Positions 17,161 to 26,551 of a stretch of DNA of 64,000 nucleotides are shown one piece after another (position 1 is the stretch's first letter; each line of letters starts with the position of its first letter). Under the pieces are notes generated by a model, which was not told the DNA's origin, searched no databases, and saw only the letters and a program-made list of their open reading frames with translations. Source of the DNA: Epilithonimonas hungarica (GTDB lineage: Bacteria > Bacteroidota > Bacteroidia > Flavobacteriales > Weeksellaceae); the NCBI RefSeq assembly GCF_900102265.1, contig NZ_FNBH01000001.1, forward strand, positions 310,001 to 374,000. Reading direction: 5' to 3'. The position numbers were made by a program, and so were the translations under genes.

Positions 17161-18027
17161 ATGAGAAAGAGTTATTCATTTAACATATTTTTATTGTTCA
17201 TATTGGTTGGATTTTCTTCTTGTGTATCAAAAAAAGATATCAGATATCTGCAACCTAGTGAAAGTTTAACCATCAATGAGGAGGGTTTGGTACCTTATAA
17301 TGTTCCTGAATACAGGGTTACAAAAGGAGATATCCTGAAGCTGAATGTAGTTACCACACCGAATGGCGATGCTGCTCAATTTTATTCTTCTATAAATGCG
17401 TCTGCTCCAGGTACCACAGGAAATAGTAGCGTTTCTGGAGGTAATAACGCAAGCCAGACAGGGAGTGGACATGGAGGTACCGCAACATATTACTTAAATG
17501 GATTAAAAGTAGACTCTAATGGGGATGTCAATATCTTTGGAATAGGATATATAAAAGCAGAGGGCAGGACCTTGGAAGAGATGACAAGAGAGATCCAGGA
17601 ACGGGTGAATGAGAATTTTCTACAAGGCAAATCAGAAGTTAGACTCAATCTGGATGGTCTAAGGTATTATTTCCTTGGAGATATGGAAACAATAGAAATC
17701 ACTGGGGAAAAAGTGGCATATACAAATCAGCTTAGCATTATGCAGGCGATTGCGATGAATGGTGGGCTTAATCGTACCGTTGACAGAAAAAACATTACTA
17801 TCCATAGAAAATATCCTGAAGGAATAAAGGTGGCTAAACTAGATCTTACAAGAGAAGATGCAATGAATTCACCTTATTACTGGCTGCAAAATGGAGATAT
17901 TATCTATCTGAATACCAATGCAAAGAGTATCAATGGATTTGGAAAAGAACCGCTCCAGGCTGTTACTACAGGAGTATCTCTTCTTACAACAGTAATGTCT
18001 ATTTATCTAATTCTTACGAAGTTATAA
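17161..18027 (+). CDS. Wza-like polysaccharide export lipoprotein
   Basis: 288 residues. A lipoprotein signal with VGFSSC (Cys at residue 21) is followed by the export domain: YRVTKGDILKLNV near 51-63, then a Gly/Ser/Asn-rich low-complexity insert (about 80-110), then SLBB-like strands (VNIFGIGYIKAEGRTLEE and GEKVAYTNQLSIMQAIAMNG). The C-terminal LLTTVMSIYLILTKL is a membrane-spanning helix, like the Wza C-terminal helix. It should form the outer-membrane exit channel for the polysaccharide. It is followed after two bases by the Wzc-like kinase gene. Confidence 0.9.
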   Translation: MRKSYSFNIFLLFILVGFSSCVSKKDIRYLQPSESLTINEEGLVPYNVPEYRVTKGDILKLNVVTTPNGDAAQFYSSINASAPGTTGNSSVSGGNNASQTGSGHGGTATYYLNGLKVDSNGDVNIFGIGYIKAEGRTLEEMTREIQERVNENFLQGKSEVRLNLDGLRYYFLGDMETIEITGEKVAYTNQLSIMQAIAMNGGLNRTVDRKNITIHRKYPEGIKVAKLDLTREDAMNSPYYWLQNGDIIYLNTNAKSINGFGKEPLQAVTTGVSLLTTVMSIYLILTKL

Positions 18028-18029
18028 TA

Positions 18030-20534
18030 ATGATTCCGGATAAAAATAACAGTAAACAGGGCGCAGGACAAGAGGCTGAAAAAATTGGGTCATTTAATTT
18101 ATTTGATCCCGCCCATTTTGTTCAGAGGGTCATCAAAAACTGGTATTGGTTTGTGATCTTGGGATTTATAGGTTACTGCATATCATTTGTGTATAGCAAA
18201 TATTATGCACAGAGAATTTATGCCTCTAGCTTGTCCTTAAGTATTTCAAATAACACGGCTAGTTATTTTACACCAAACCAATCAATTAACTTTATATGGG
18301 GGCAAGGAGGCAATCAAGATGGAGTTTATCTGAAAAAGATACTATTGTCCAGAAGCCATAATGAATATTTGGTCAAAAAATTAGATCTTATAACAAATTA
18401 TACGACGAAAGGGTTAATTAAAACAACCTATCTGGATAAAGAAGATAGTCCAGTTTTTTTGGAGATTGACAAAGGGCATCTTCAGCAGGTAAACTATAAT
18501 ATAAATATCATTCCCAAAGGGAAAAATAATTACGAAGTTGTTCTTCCGGAAGAAGGATTGTCCAACTATCTCTATAACTATAATACTGAAGCCTACGAAA
18601 CTGTTCCGTCATATTCTAGAAAAAAGAACACTATTCTTAAAATAAACGAATGGTATGAATCTCCTAATCTGAAATTCAGATTGGTTCCAAATCCCACTCC
18701 AAATCCTAATGTGGAACTTCAGAATATAATAATAAATCTTATTCCTGTAAACCAGGCTGTTAACAGTATCGTGAGTAGCTTGACCGTGGATTTTGATAAA
18801 GAGCTTTCTTCTATTATGATCATCAGTAAATCAGGATATAATCTTAATAATACAATCAACTTTTTGAATAATTCTGTAACCGAGCTGAAAAAAAAGAGAT
18901 TGCAAGATCAGAATACCGTAGATCAAAATACTGTAGAATATCTTAGCGATAATCTTATAAAGATCAGAAAAAAGCTTGATTCTAGCGCTACTGTCCTTAA
19001 CAATCTAAAGATTAACAATCGCCTTTTCGATATGGAAAATATCGATGCGAAAACACTAGAAAAGCTTAGCAATCTGGAAGCTCAAAAAGCTGAACTTGTA
19101 ACAAAACTGAATTCTCTTACTGATATAAGGAACTCTGTGGATGCAAACAGTATAGAGAAAATGATCAATCTAAATTTGGCGGGCATAGAAGATGGTGGTT
19201 TTAATGCCTCTATTTCAGAACTCAAGGCTCTTTATGCTAAACGAAGAGAGATGGCGCTGATATATACGCCTAATTCTGAGCCAATGAGGGAAATCAACAG
19301 ACTGATCAATGAGGCGAGAAATGTTTCACAAGGTGGACTCCGGAAATATTTCCAAGGTTACTATGATAAACTTGCTGATTTGAATTCCCAAATCGGAGTG
19401 ATAGACCATGATCTGATTACCCTGCCGGAAAAGCAAAGAATGTTTCTGGATGCACAGAGAGGTTACGATATGATAGAAAGTACCTACAATACTTTGCTGG
19501 CAGAACAGTCAAAATCTCAAATGAGAGTTGCAACGAATCAGAGTAATCTCAATATCATAGATCCAGCCAAGAATCTTGGACAAGGACCTATCGCACCCGA
19601 TGTTAATGCTACAAAAATGCAGATCATTGGAGGGTTATTGCTGATTCCTCTTATCTTCCTGGCAATAGGGGAATTGCTTGATAATAAAATTAGAAGTATA
19701 AAAGAATTGTTAACAGTGACCAAAATTCCATTATTGGGAGTTGTCGGTCATAACAATTATGATAATAACCTAACTGTGTTGGAAGAACCCAAATCGTCTA
19801 TATCAGAGGCCTTTAGGGCCATAAGGGCCAATCTTCGGTTTTTGTTTGATGAGGAACAAAAAAGTAAGGTCATCTTGGTAACTTCATCTATCAGTGGAGA
19901 AGGTAAAACATATGTGTCGATCAATATTGCATCGGTATTGGGGTTAAGTGGTAAAAAGGCTGTCCTTCTTGGAATGGATCTTAGGAAACCTAAGATTTTC
20001 GGGGATTTCAAGATCAATAATAAGAATGGGATATCCAATTATCTTACAGGACAGGTTAAGCTCGAAGAAATTATCAATAACACGAGTATCCCTGGTTTGG
20101 ATGTGATCACATCAGGGCCAATTCCTCCAAACCCTTCAGAATTATTGATGAGTGATAGTAATATGCAGTTCATAGACAAGTTGAAGGAGATGTATGAATA
20201 TGTTATCATAGATTCTCCACCGGTTGGTCTGGTTGCCGACTCTTTTGAGTTGATCAAGAAAGCTGATACAACAATATATGTCGTTCGACATGAGTATACG
20301 GAAAAGCATATGTTGAAAATGATAACAGAAAAATATTTTAATAAAGAAATTTCCAATTTAGGATTTGTTTATAACGATTTTGTTGTCAAGCAAGGCTACG
20401 GATATGGTTACGGATATGGTTACGGCTACGGATATGGTTACGGCTACGGATACTTTGAGGAAGATAAAAATTATACCGAACCTACTGTTATCAAGGTTAG
20501 AAATAAGCTGAAAAAATTTTTTGGGAAAAAATAA
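18030..20534 (+). CDS. Wzc-like polysaccharide copolymerase and tyrosine kinase
   Basis: 834 residues. A Wzz-type first membrane helix lies near 38-54 (WYWFVILGFIGYCISFVY). A long periplasmic coiled-coil region follows (about 280-500), then a second helix near 531-550. The cytoplasmic BY-kinase domain has Walker A SSISGEGKTYVS near 620, Walker A' LGMDLRKPK near 649 and Walker B YVIIDSPPVG near 727. The C-terminus carries ten consecutive Gly-Tyr pairs (residues 789-808), an unusually regular version of the Tyr cluster that such kinases autophosphorylate. It controls polymerisation and export together with Wza. A terminator follows. Confidence 0.93.
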   Translation: MIPDKNNSKQGAGQEAEKIGSFNLFDPAHFVQRVIKNWYWFVILGFIGYCISFVYSKYYAQRIYASSLSLSISNNTASYFTPNQSINFIWGQGGNQDGVYLKKILLSRSHNEYLVKKLDLITNYTTKGLIKTTYLDKEDSPVFLEIDKGHLQQVNYNINIIPKGKNNYEVVLPEEGLSNYLYNYNTEAYETVPSYSRKKNTILKINEWYESPNLKFRLVPNPTPNPNVELQNIIINLIPVNQAVNSIVSSLTVDFDKELSSIMIISKSGYNLNNTINFLNNSVTELKKKRLQDQNTVDQNTVEYLSDNLIKIRKKLDSSATVLNNLKINNRLFDMENIDAKTLEKLSNLEAQKAELVTKLNSLTDIRNSVDANSIEKMINLNLAGIEDGGFNASISELKALYAKRREMALIYTPNSEPMREINRLINEARNVSQGGLRKYFQGYYDKLADLNSQIGVIDHDLITLPEKQRMFLDAQRGYDMIESTYNTLLAEQSKSQMRVATNQSNLNIIDPAKNLGQGPIAPDVNATKMQIIGGLLLIPLIFLAIGELLDNKIRSIKELLTVTKIPLLGVVGHNNYDNNLTVLEEPKSSISEAFRAIRANLRFLFDEEQKSKVILVTSSISGEGKTYVSINIASVLGLSGKKAVLLGMDLRKPKIFGDFKINNKNGISNYLTGQVKLEEIINNTSIPGLDVITSGPIPPNPSELLMSDSNMQFIDKLKEMYEYVIIDSPPVGLVADSFELIKKADTTIYVVRHEYTEKHMLKMITEKYFNKEISNLGFVYNDFVVKQGYGYGYGYGYGYGYGYGYGYFEEDKNYTEPTVIKVRNKLKKFFGKK
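20394..20453 (+). repeat. 60-bp hexanucleotide repeat coding for (Gly-Tyr)10
   Basis: Ten tandem six-base units alternating GGNTAC and GGNTAT codon pairs within the kinase gene. The units are near-identical (GGATAT, GGTTAC, GGCTAC), so the copy number could change by slippage without a frameshift. Confidence 0.9.
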
Positions 20535-20535
20535 G

Positions 20536-20563
20536 AGCCTTTATTAAGGCTTTTATTTTTTTT
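20536..20563 (+). terminator. Terminator of the polysaccharide export genes
   Basis: Stem AGCCTT (20536-20541) with AAGGCT (20546-20551), then a T-rich tract. Confidence 0.75.
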
Positions 20564-20664
20564 AAAGACTATTTTGATAATATGTTCGTTTCTATAACAA
20601 TAAATTATATTTTTTCGATCTTATTTAACTAAACTTTAAGAAGTTCCTTAAACTAAAAATGTTT

Positions 20665-20672
20665 TATATTTG
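20665..20672 (+). promoter_or_regulatory. -7 promoter box of the PorG-like/uppS/bamA block
   Basis: TATATTTG followed by C fits the TAnnTTTG consensus. It overlaps an upstream in-frame ATG (20659) and so argues that translation starts at the later ATG at 20713. Confidence 0.65.
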
Positions 20673-20712
20673 CAGCAAATTTTTGAATAATAGACGTTTC
20701 AGTATATTGAAA

Positions 20713-21507
20713 ATGAAGAAAGAGTCAACTTATATCCTTATCGCCCTATTTTGTTTTCTTGGCTTAAGAGCTCAAAGACATGAGATAGGAGTGCAGATGG
20801 GTATGAGCAATCTTGTAGGTGATATAGGAAGAACGAACTATATTCTACAAAAACCCATCGGCAATGTGTCTGATTATGGGCTGCCGTTTTACGGAGGAAT
20901 AATGTATAGAATGAATTTTAACCCATATCAGACGGTAAGGCTTAATTTAGGATTCAATAATATCCAATTTGATGACAGGTATGCCAAAGAAAATTACAGA
21001 AGGATGAGAAAGCTCTGGGGGACCAACTCCGTATTCTCTGCTGATTTACTTTTTGAATATAATTTTTTACCAGTGAATGAGGAACAGCGTAGTATGATCA
21101 GTCCTTACATATTTGCTGGGGTTTCCGGTTTGTATATGAATGCTTCCAAACCTGAACTTACGATTGCATCTGCTACAGATGTTAGAGTAAATTATACTCA
21201 GGAAAAAATATTTACAATGGGTCTGCCACTTGGAGTAGGACTAAAATATAAATTCAATTACAATTGGGCGATTTCTGGAGAGTTCACTTTCCGTCCTACG
21301 TTCTCCGATCAAGTAGATTATAGTACGCTGAAGGATGGAGATGTTAGTGTTACAAAAACTGCTCTTGACAAAGAACAGACCAACGCTGTGGTTCAGGATT
21401 TTATAAACCAAAGAAACATAGGGAATCCAAATTCAAAAGATTGGGTCAATTCTGCAACTCTTATCTTGTCTTATTCTTTTGGAAGACCACCTTGTTATTG
21501 TAAATAA
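20713..21507 (+). CDS. DUF6089/PorG-like outer-membrane beta-barrel protein
   Basis: 264 residues from the chosen ATG; an upstream in-frame ATG at 20659 is less likely because a promoter box overlaps it and the signal peptide MKKESTYILIALFCFLGLRA starts at 20713. The mature part opens with the family-typical HEIGVQMGMSNLVGDIGR and continues as amphipathic strands ending in LILSYSFG, a beta-barrel end. Homologues called DUF6089 or PorG are associated with T9SS at the outer membrane, and the gene commonly sits before uppS and bamA in Flavobacteriia. A T9SS cargo protein is encoded at 5394. Confidence 0.78.
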   Translation: MKKESTYILIALFCFLGLRAQRHEIGVQMGMSNLVGDIGRTNYILQKPIGNVSDYGLPFYGGIMYRMNFNPYQTVRLNLGFNNIQFDDRYAKENYRRMRKLWGTNSVFSADLLFEYNFLPVNEEQRSMISPYIFAGVSGLYMNASKPELTIASATDVRVNYTQEKIFTMGLPLGVGLKYKFNYNWAISGEFTFRPTFSDQVDYSTLKDGDVSVTKTALDKEQTNAVVQDFINQRNIGNPNSKDWVNSATLILSYSFGRPPCYCK

Positions 21508-22259
21508 TGATCATGCAGGATTTAAGAAAACTTATAAATAAGGATAAACTTCCAAAACATGTTGCTGTTATCATGGATGGTAACGGAAGATGGGCCAAGT
21601 CTAGAGGAGAAGAAAGGACATTTGGCCATAGAAATGCTATCAATGCCGTGCGTAATGTGATCAATGCATGTAACGAGATTCATATTCCATACCTTACGCT
21701 TTATACTTTTTCTTCTGAGAATTGGAACCGCCCAAAAGATGAAGTAGATACCTTGATGTCCCTTTTATCTGAAACGTTATTGTTGGAAGCTGAAGAGATT
21801 TTCACGAAAGGACTCAGGATGCATGTCGTAGGAGATATAAGTCAACTTCCAGATCTGGTGAGAGACCAGCTGATCAATGTTATTGAGCTTACAAAAGATA
21901 ATAAAAACGGCAATTTGATTCTTGCTTTGAATTATGGCTCTCAAAAAGAAATACTGAAAGCCGTAAAAGAGATCAGTCAAGATGTAAAAGAAGGAAAAAT
22001 AGATGTAGATGATATTGATGAAAAGATTTTCCAAGACCATCTTTATACAAAATACTTCCCAGAGGTGGACCTTATGATAAGAACAAGCGGAGAGGTGCGT
22101 ATCAGTAACTTCTTGCTTTGGCAGATCGCATACGCCGAACTTCAGTTTTTGGATGTACTTTGGCCAGATTTTACAAAAGATACATTCTTCCAGTGTATAA
22201 TAGATTATCAAAATAAAGAGAGACGATACGGGAAAACAAGCGAACAGCTGATTCCATAA
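21507..22259 (+). CDS. uppS: Isoprenyl transferase (undecaprenyl diphosphate synthase)
   Basis: 250 residues. Cis-prenyltransferase signatures are complete: HVAVIMDGNGRWAK with the catalytic Asp24, RTFGHRNAINAVRNV, LYTFSSENWNRP near 73-84, and RTSGEVRISNFLLWQ near 194-208. It condenses isopentenyl diphosphate onto farnesyl diphosphate to give the C55 carrier lipid for peptidoglycan, O-antigen and capsule. The start codon overlaps the preceding stop by one base (TAATG), indicating translational coupling; a second ATG at 21513 is possible. Confidence 0.96.
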   Translation: MIMQDLRKLINKDKLPKHVAVIMDGNGRWAKSRGEERTFGHRNAINAVRNVINACNEIHIPYLTLYTFSSENWNRPKDEVDTLMSLLSETLLLEAEEIFTKGLRMHVVGDISQLPDLVRDQLINVIELTKDNKNGNLILALNYGSQKEILKAVKEISQDVKEGKIDVDDIDEKIFQDHLYTKYFPEVDLMIRTSGEVRISNFLLWQIAYAELQFLDVLWPDFTKDTFFQCIIDYQNKERRYGKTSEQLIP

Positions 22260-22286
22260 AAATATTTAGAAAAGAGAACTTCAAGA

Positions 22287-24821
22287 ATGAAATTAAGAAT
22301 TATACCCATTATTTTGTTGACAGCTTCGGCATATTTCCATGCACAGGTTGTTCCACAGGGTAACAATGCAGAAAACACAGAACTTGTTGCAGGCCAGAAT
22401 GGAGAGTATGTTTTGAAAGATATCGTTGTAGACGGCGTCAAAAGATATACACCAGCTCAGATCTTGCGTTTTACAGGTCTTGTGAAAGGAGAGAAGTTAG
22501 AAATTCCCGGGCAGAGAGTTAGCAATGCTATCAAAAAGCTTTGGGAAACACAGTCTTTCTCAAAAGTAGAGGTTTATATTCAGGATGTGGAAGGACAAAA
22601 TGTCGTTCTACAATTCCAGTTACAGGACCTTAAAGAACTTGGGGAAGTTAAATTTACAGGAAAAGGTATCGGAAAATCTAAAAATGAGAAACTCATCAAG
22701 GAAAATAATCTGAAACCAGGAACCAAGATCAATAATAACCTTATATCCAGCTTACAAAACAAGATCCCACAGGAATACGTTGCGAAAGGCTTTGCTGATG
22801 CAAAAATCACCATTCAGGAAAAGGCCAATGGGAACGATGCTAATCTTGTAGATTGGACAATAGAAGTTGCAAAAGGTAAAAAAGTAAAGATAGATAAGAT
22901 CGAGTTTGATGGTAATGAGCAGATTTCTGACAGAAAACTTAGAAAGAATGGTTTCAAAGACACCAAACAGAAGAGATTTATAAAAGGTATCTTCAAACCT
23001 TCAAAATTCGTGCAGGATAAGTACGATGAAGACAAGAAAAACTTGATAAGCTATTATAACTCATTAGGATTCAGGGATGCGACGATCGTTTCAGATTCGG
23101 TTTCCAGAAATAAGAAAGGTTACAATATCAAGGTGAAACTTAGCGAAGGTAAAAAGTACTACATCGGTGATATTAATTTCATTGGAAATACAACCTTTTC
23201 TACTGAGTTCTTACAGAAGATATTAGGATATAAGACCGGTGATATTTACGATGCAGTAGGATTTAACAAAAAAGTAGGAGAAGACGGAGGAAAAGAAGAT
23301 GATTCCGACCTTAAGTCCATTTATATGAACAATGGATTCCTTTTCTCTAATGTCACACCAATTGAGAAATCCGTAAAAGGAGATTCTATCAATTTGGAGA
23401 TTAGGATCAATGAAGGTGAGAAGGCAACCTGGAATCGTGTAACCTGGTCTGGAAATACCACTACTCATGACCATGTTATCTTGAGAGCACTTAGGACAAA
23501 GCCAGGAGCTTTGTTTGCTAAGTCGGATATCAAGAGAACCTATTTCGAATTAGCCGGTATGCAGTTCTTTGATCCTCAGCAGATCGGAACAGATGTGAAA
23601 CCGAATCCACAGGATAATACGGTAAATATGCACTGGACATTGGTAGAGAAGGGGTCTTCCCAAGTACAGTTGCAAGCTGGTTATGGTGGAGGATCGTTTA
23701 TCGGGACCCTTGGTTTGACATTCAATAATTTCTCTTTGAAAAACTTCTTGAAATTCAAGGATTTCAAACCGGTTCCTCAAGGTGATGGACAAACTTTATC
23801 ATTACAGGCACAGGCTGGACAATATTTTACCAATTATGGAGTTTCTTTTACAGAGCCTTGGGTATTTGGGACGAGACCGACTGCTTTAAGCGTTGGGTTG
23901 AATTATTCCAGAGTAAATTATTCCTATTCGACAGGAGACCAGACAATGAATATCTTCTCTGCTACTGCCGGCCTTACAAGATTATTGAAATGGCCGGATG
24001 ATTACTTCTCACTCTATACGGGGATACAGTTTCAGAGTTATAATTTCAGTAATTATCCTTTCTATTTTGGAGATGCGCTGGAATATAATGGTAGTACGAA
24101 ATCATTCAGTTTCAATATCGGTTTGAGTAGAAACTCTGCTGGTTTGGATCCGGTTTTCCCGACGTATGGCTCCAATATAGAAGCATCTGTGAAGTTTACG
24201 CCGCCTTACTCTTGGTTCAGTAACAAAGATTACTCTACAATGAGTACCTTGGACAAATATAAATGGATGGAGTTCTACAAAGTAAAATTGAAGGCAGATT
24301 TCTATAACGAGGTAATCGGAAAACTAGTCCTCAGAACAACTGGGGAGATGGGATTCCTGAATGGATATAGTAAAGAATTAGGTCCACCACCATTTGAAAG
24401 ATATTATGTTGGAGGTGTTGGTTTGTTCAATGGTCGATTTGATGGTAGAGAATTGGTTCCGTTGAGAGGTTATGAAAATGCTTCTTCCACAGGATTCAGC
24501 TCATCATCTACTTATGATATCACGCCTTACGGAGGAGCAACCATTTATAACAGATTCGCTGCGGAATTGAGATACCCGATCTCTATGAATCAGACAGCAA
24601 AGATCTTTGCATTGACATTTGTAGAAGCAGGAAATGCTTGGAACAGTTTCGGGACATATAATCCTTTTAAATTGAAAAGGGCTGCAGGATTAGGCATCAG
24701 AGTATCTATGTCTGCTTTCGGATTGATAGGATTTGATTTTGCTTACGGATTTGATAAAACCTTGGGAAGTTCTGAACCATCAGGATGGCAAACGCACTTC
24801 TTGATGAACCAACCATTATAA
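22287..24821 (+). CDS. bamA: Outer membrane protein assembly factor BamA
   Basis: 844 residues. A signal peptide is present at about 1-19. POTRA domains span roughly residues 45-430: VLKDIVVDGVKRYTPAQIL, GKKVKIDKIEFDGNEQISD, KKYYIGDINFIGNTTFST and KATWNRVTWSGNTTTHDHV mark successive repeats. The 16-strand barrel follows and contains a VRG-type motif as VPLRGYENAS near 729-738. It inserts beta-barrel proteins into the outer membrane. It is expressed with uppS upstream and the two Skp-like chaperone genes downstream. Confidence 0.96.
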   Translation: MKLRIIPIILLTASAYFHAQVVPQGNNAENTELVAGQNGEYVLKDIVVDGVKRYTPAQILRFTGLVKGEKLEIPGQRVSNAIKKLWETQSFSKVEVYIQDVEGQNVVLQFQLQDLKELGEVKFTGKGIGKSKNEKLIKENNLKPGTKINNNLISSLQNKIPQEYVAKGFADAKITIQEKANGNDANLVDWTIEVAKGKKVKIDKIEFDGNEQISDRKLRKNGFKDTKQKRFIKGIFKPSKFVQDKYDEDKKNLISYYNSLGFRDATIVSDSVSRNKKGYNIKVKLSEGKKYYIGDINFIGNTTFSTEFLQKILGYKTGDIYDAVGFNKKVGEDGGKEDDSDLKSIYMNNGFLFSNVTPIEKSVKGDSINLEIRINEGEKATWNRVTWSGNTTTHDHVILRALRTKPGALFAKSDIKRTYFELAGMQFFDPQQIGTDVKPNPQDNTVNMHWTLVEKGSSQVQLQAGYGGGSFIGTLGLTFNNFSLKNFLKFKDFKPVPQGDGQTLSLQAQAGQYFTNYGVSFTEPWVFGTRPTALSVGLNYSRVNYSYSTGDQTMNIFSATAGLTRLLKWPDDYFSLYTGIQFQSYNFSNYPFYFGDALEYNGSTKSFSFNIGLSRNSAGLDPVFPTYGSNIEASVKFTPPYSWFSNKDYSTMSTLDKYKWMEFYKVKLKADFYNEVIGKLVLRTTGEMGFLNGYSKELGPPPFERYYVGGVGLFNGRFDGRELVPLRGYENASSTGFSSSSTYDITPYGGATIYNRFAAELRYPISMNQTAKIFALTFVEAGNAWNSFGTYNPFKLKRAAGLGIRVSMSAFGLIGFDFAYGFDKTLGSSEPSGWQTHFLMNQPL

Positions 24822-24832
24822 AAAATAAATAT

Positions 24833-24840
24833 TATTTTTG
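24833..24840 (+). promoter_or_regulatory. -7 promoter box just before the first ompH gene
   Basis: TATTTTTG ends four bases before the ATG at 24845, so a transcript from here would be leaderless or nearly so. Confidence 0.5.
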
Positions 24841-24844
24841 TCAG

Positions 24845-25471
24845 ATGAAAAAAATTGCATTAATTGTAACAATTCTTTTTACCGCTACACAAATCTATGC
24901 ACAAAAGATAGGTGTCGTGGATACCAATTATGTATTAAGTAAATTGCCCCAGTATAAGGAAGCTGAAAATAGACTTAATACCCAGATTGAACAATGGCGG
25001 TCTGATTTGCAAAAATTACAGGCAGAGTACGAAAGAAAAAGAGAAGCTTTTGAAAATGAAAAAGTTTTACTCGTTGGCGATCAGTTAAAACTTAGAGAAA
25101 AAGAAATCGTAGATTTGGAGGCAAGCGTACGTAACACAATTGGTGCAAGATTTGGCTCAAATGGTGAGGTTAATCAGCTTAGATCCAATCTTACAAAGCC
25201 TTACCAAGACCAGATATGGAATGCTATTAAGACCGTATCTACCAAAAATAACTTGGGCATAGTTCTTGATAAAAGCAACAACATCAGTGTGATATTCTTG
25301 GATAAAAAGTACGATTATACAGAAGCTGTGTTGAATTTACTTGTAAAAACGTTGCCTAAAGCAGAAGAAAACAAAAATAATGCTCCATCCAATAGTAATA
25401 GTAAAACAGGAGGTAAGATAACTCCGCGAGCCAGAGCACAGAAACGAGGAGGTGTAGAAGCCGCAAAATAA
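24845..25471 (+). CDS. OmpH/Skp-family periplasmic chaperone, first copy
   Basis: 208 residues from the ATG at 24845. An in-frame upstream ATG (24785) overlaps the end of bamA and would precede the signal peptide MKKIALIVTILFTATQIYAQ, so it is rejected. The mature N-terminus KIGVVDTNYVLSKLPQYKEA and the central coiled coil (about 40-95) are typical of Skp, which holds unfolded outer-membrane proteins for BamA. The C-terminal tail from about residue 180 is Asn/Ser/Lys/Arg-rich and likely disordered. Confidence 0.9.
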   Translation: MKKIALIVTILFTATQIYAQKIGVVDTNYVLSKLPQYKEAENRLNTQIEQWRSDLQKLQAEYERKREAFENEKVLLVGDQLKLREKEIVDLEASVRNTIGARFGSNGEVNQLRSNLTKPYQDQIWNAIKTVSTKNNLGIVLDKSNNISVIFLDKKYDYTEAVLNLLVKTLPKAEENKNNAPSNSNSKTGGKITPRARAQKRGGVEAAK

Positions 25472-25512
25472 GATAATTAAAATTAAATATTAAATAAACA
25501 TAACTTTTTAAA

Positions 25513-26013
25513 ATGAACAAATTAAATGTACTATTAGTTGCAGTTGTAATGGTTTTTGCAACAGGATTTGCAAAGGCCCAAAAAATTGCTTCTGTAGATG
25601 TAAATGCAATTTTCTCTGCTATGCCAGAAGCAAAAGCTCTTGATCAGCAATTGCAAAATTTGCAGACTGCAAAAACAGCAGAATTAGAGAAACAAGGTAA
25701 GTCTCTTCAGGACTTAATGAAAAAATATCAGGAAGAAGCTCCAAAGCAAACTCAGGCTATAAACGAACAAAGAAGCCAAGAGGTTCAAAAACTTCAGGAC
25801 AACCTTCAGCAAGTTTATGCTGCAGCTCAGAAAGATATTGCAGAGAAAAGAGAGGCTGGTTTAGCTCCATTAGAGAAAAAGATCAACGATGCTATTTCAA
25901 AAATTGCTAAAGCAGCAGGTTATGAGTATGTTTTTGACGCTTCTACACCAGCATTACTTTACAAAGCAGGGATAGATGCTACACCGGCAGTTAGAAAAGA
26001 ATTAGGTCTTTAA
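25513..26013 (+). CDS. OmpH/Skp-family periplasmic chaperone, second copy
   Basis: 166 residues. Signal peptide MNKLNVLLVAVVMVFATGFA, then KIASVDVNAIFSAMPEAKAL, a Gln/Lys/Glu-rich coiled coil (about 45-125), and a C-terminal strand AAGYEYVFDASTPALLY typical of the family. A second Skp gene next to bamA is common in Bacteroidetes. A strong terminator follows, closing the transcription unit. Confidence 0.92.
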   Translation: MNKLNVLLVAVVMVFATGFAKAQKIASVDVNAIFSAMPEAKALDQQLQNLQTAKTAELEKQGKSLQDLMKKYQEEAPKQTQAINEQRSQEVQKLQDNLQQVYAAAQKDIAEKREAGLAPLEKKINDAISKIAKAAGYEYVFDASTPALLYKAGIDATPAVRKELGL

Positions 26014-26030
26014 TTGATACAGACTTTTTA

Positions 26031-26060
26031 AAACCGCTCTTTTTCGGAGCGGTTTTTTTA
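26031..26060 (+). terminator. Terminator of the bamA-ompH unit
   Basis: Perfect 9-bp stem AAACCGCTC (26031-26039) with GAGCGGTTT (26047-26055), then a T run. Confidence 0.92.
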
Positions 26061-26066
26061 TTTTTG
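26059..26066 (+). promoter_or_regulatory. -7 promoter box of the thioesterase gene, overlapping the terminator tract
   Basis: TATTTTTG lies within the T tract of the preceding terminator and ends four bases before the ATG at 26071, predicting a leaderless mRNA. Confidence 0.5.
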
Positions 26067-26070
26067 TACT

Positions 26071-26550
26071 ATGGAAAAAGAATTTTCATCTACCGTAAAG
26101 ATCCGTTTTGCAGATTGCGATCCAATTGGTCACCTCAATAATGTGAAATATCTGGAGTATATGCTCAATGCAAGAGAAGACCATGTGGAAGAAAACTATG
26201 GATTCACTTATGAGCAGTATACGAGAGAAACAGGATGTACTTGGGTTACGATTCAGAATGAGATCGCTTATCTGAAAGAAGTAAGATACAATTCTACTGT
26301 TGAAATCACCAGCAAGACTATTTTTGTAGATGATATTACTGCTATTGTAGAATTGCTGATGAAGGATGAAAATGGAGTCGTTCACGCTGTTTTTTGGCTG
26401 ACGGTCATCTATTTCAACATGAAGACCAGAAGAGCGGAAAAAATGCCTGATGCCACATTGGAAAAGTTTTCTCAATTTCTTGTCGAGATCGAGCACAAGA
26501 CATTCAAAAAAAGAGTAGGTTATTTGAGGCTTCAGAATAAATCAAAATAA
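26071..26550 (+). CDS. Acyl-CoA thioesterase, hot-dog fold (4HBT type)
   Basis: 159 residues. The 4HBT signature IRFADCDPIGHLNNVKYLEY (about 10-29) holds the usual catalytic Asp and the HLNN turn. The second half has the long hot-dog helix and strands (AVFWLTVIYFNMKTRRAEKMP). It should hydrolyse an acyl-CoA or related thioester in the cytosol; the chain length is unknown. It is followed after one base by rfbD, so the two are probably cotranscribed although unrelated in function. Confidence 0.88.
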   Translation: MEKEFSSTVKIRFADCDPIGHLNNVKYLEYMLNAREDHVEENYGFTYEQYTRETGCTWVTIQNEIAYLKEVRYNSTVEITSKTIFVDDITAIVELLMKDENGVVHAVFWLTVIYFNMKTRRAEKMPDATLEKFSQFLVEIEHKTFKKRVGYLRLQNKSK

Positions 26551-26551
26551 T

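Noticed and set aside
20659-20712. Upstream in-frame start of the PorG-like gene
   Set aside because: The ATG overlaps the -7 box at 20665, and the signal peptide begins 18 codons later at 20713.
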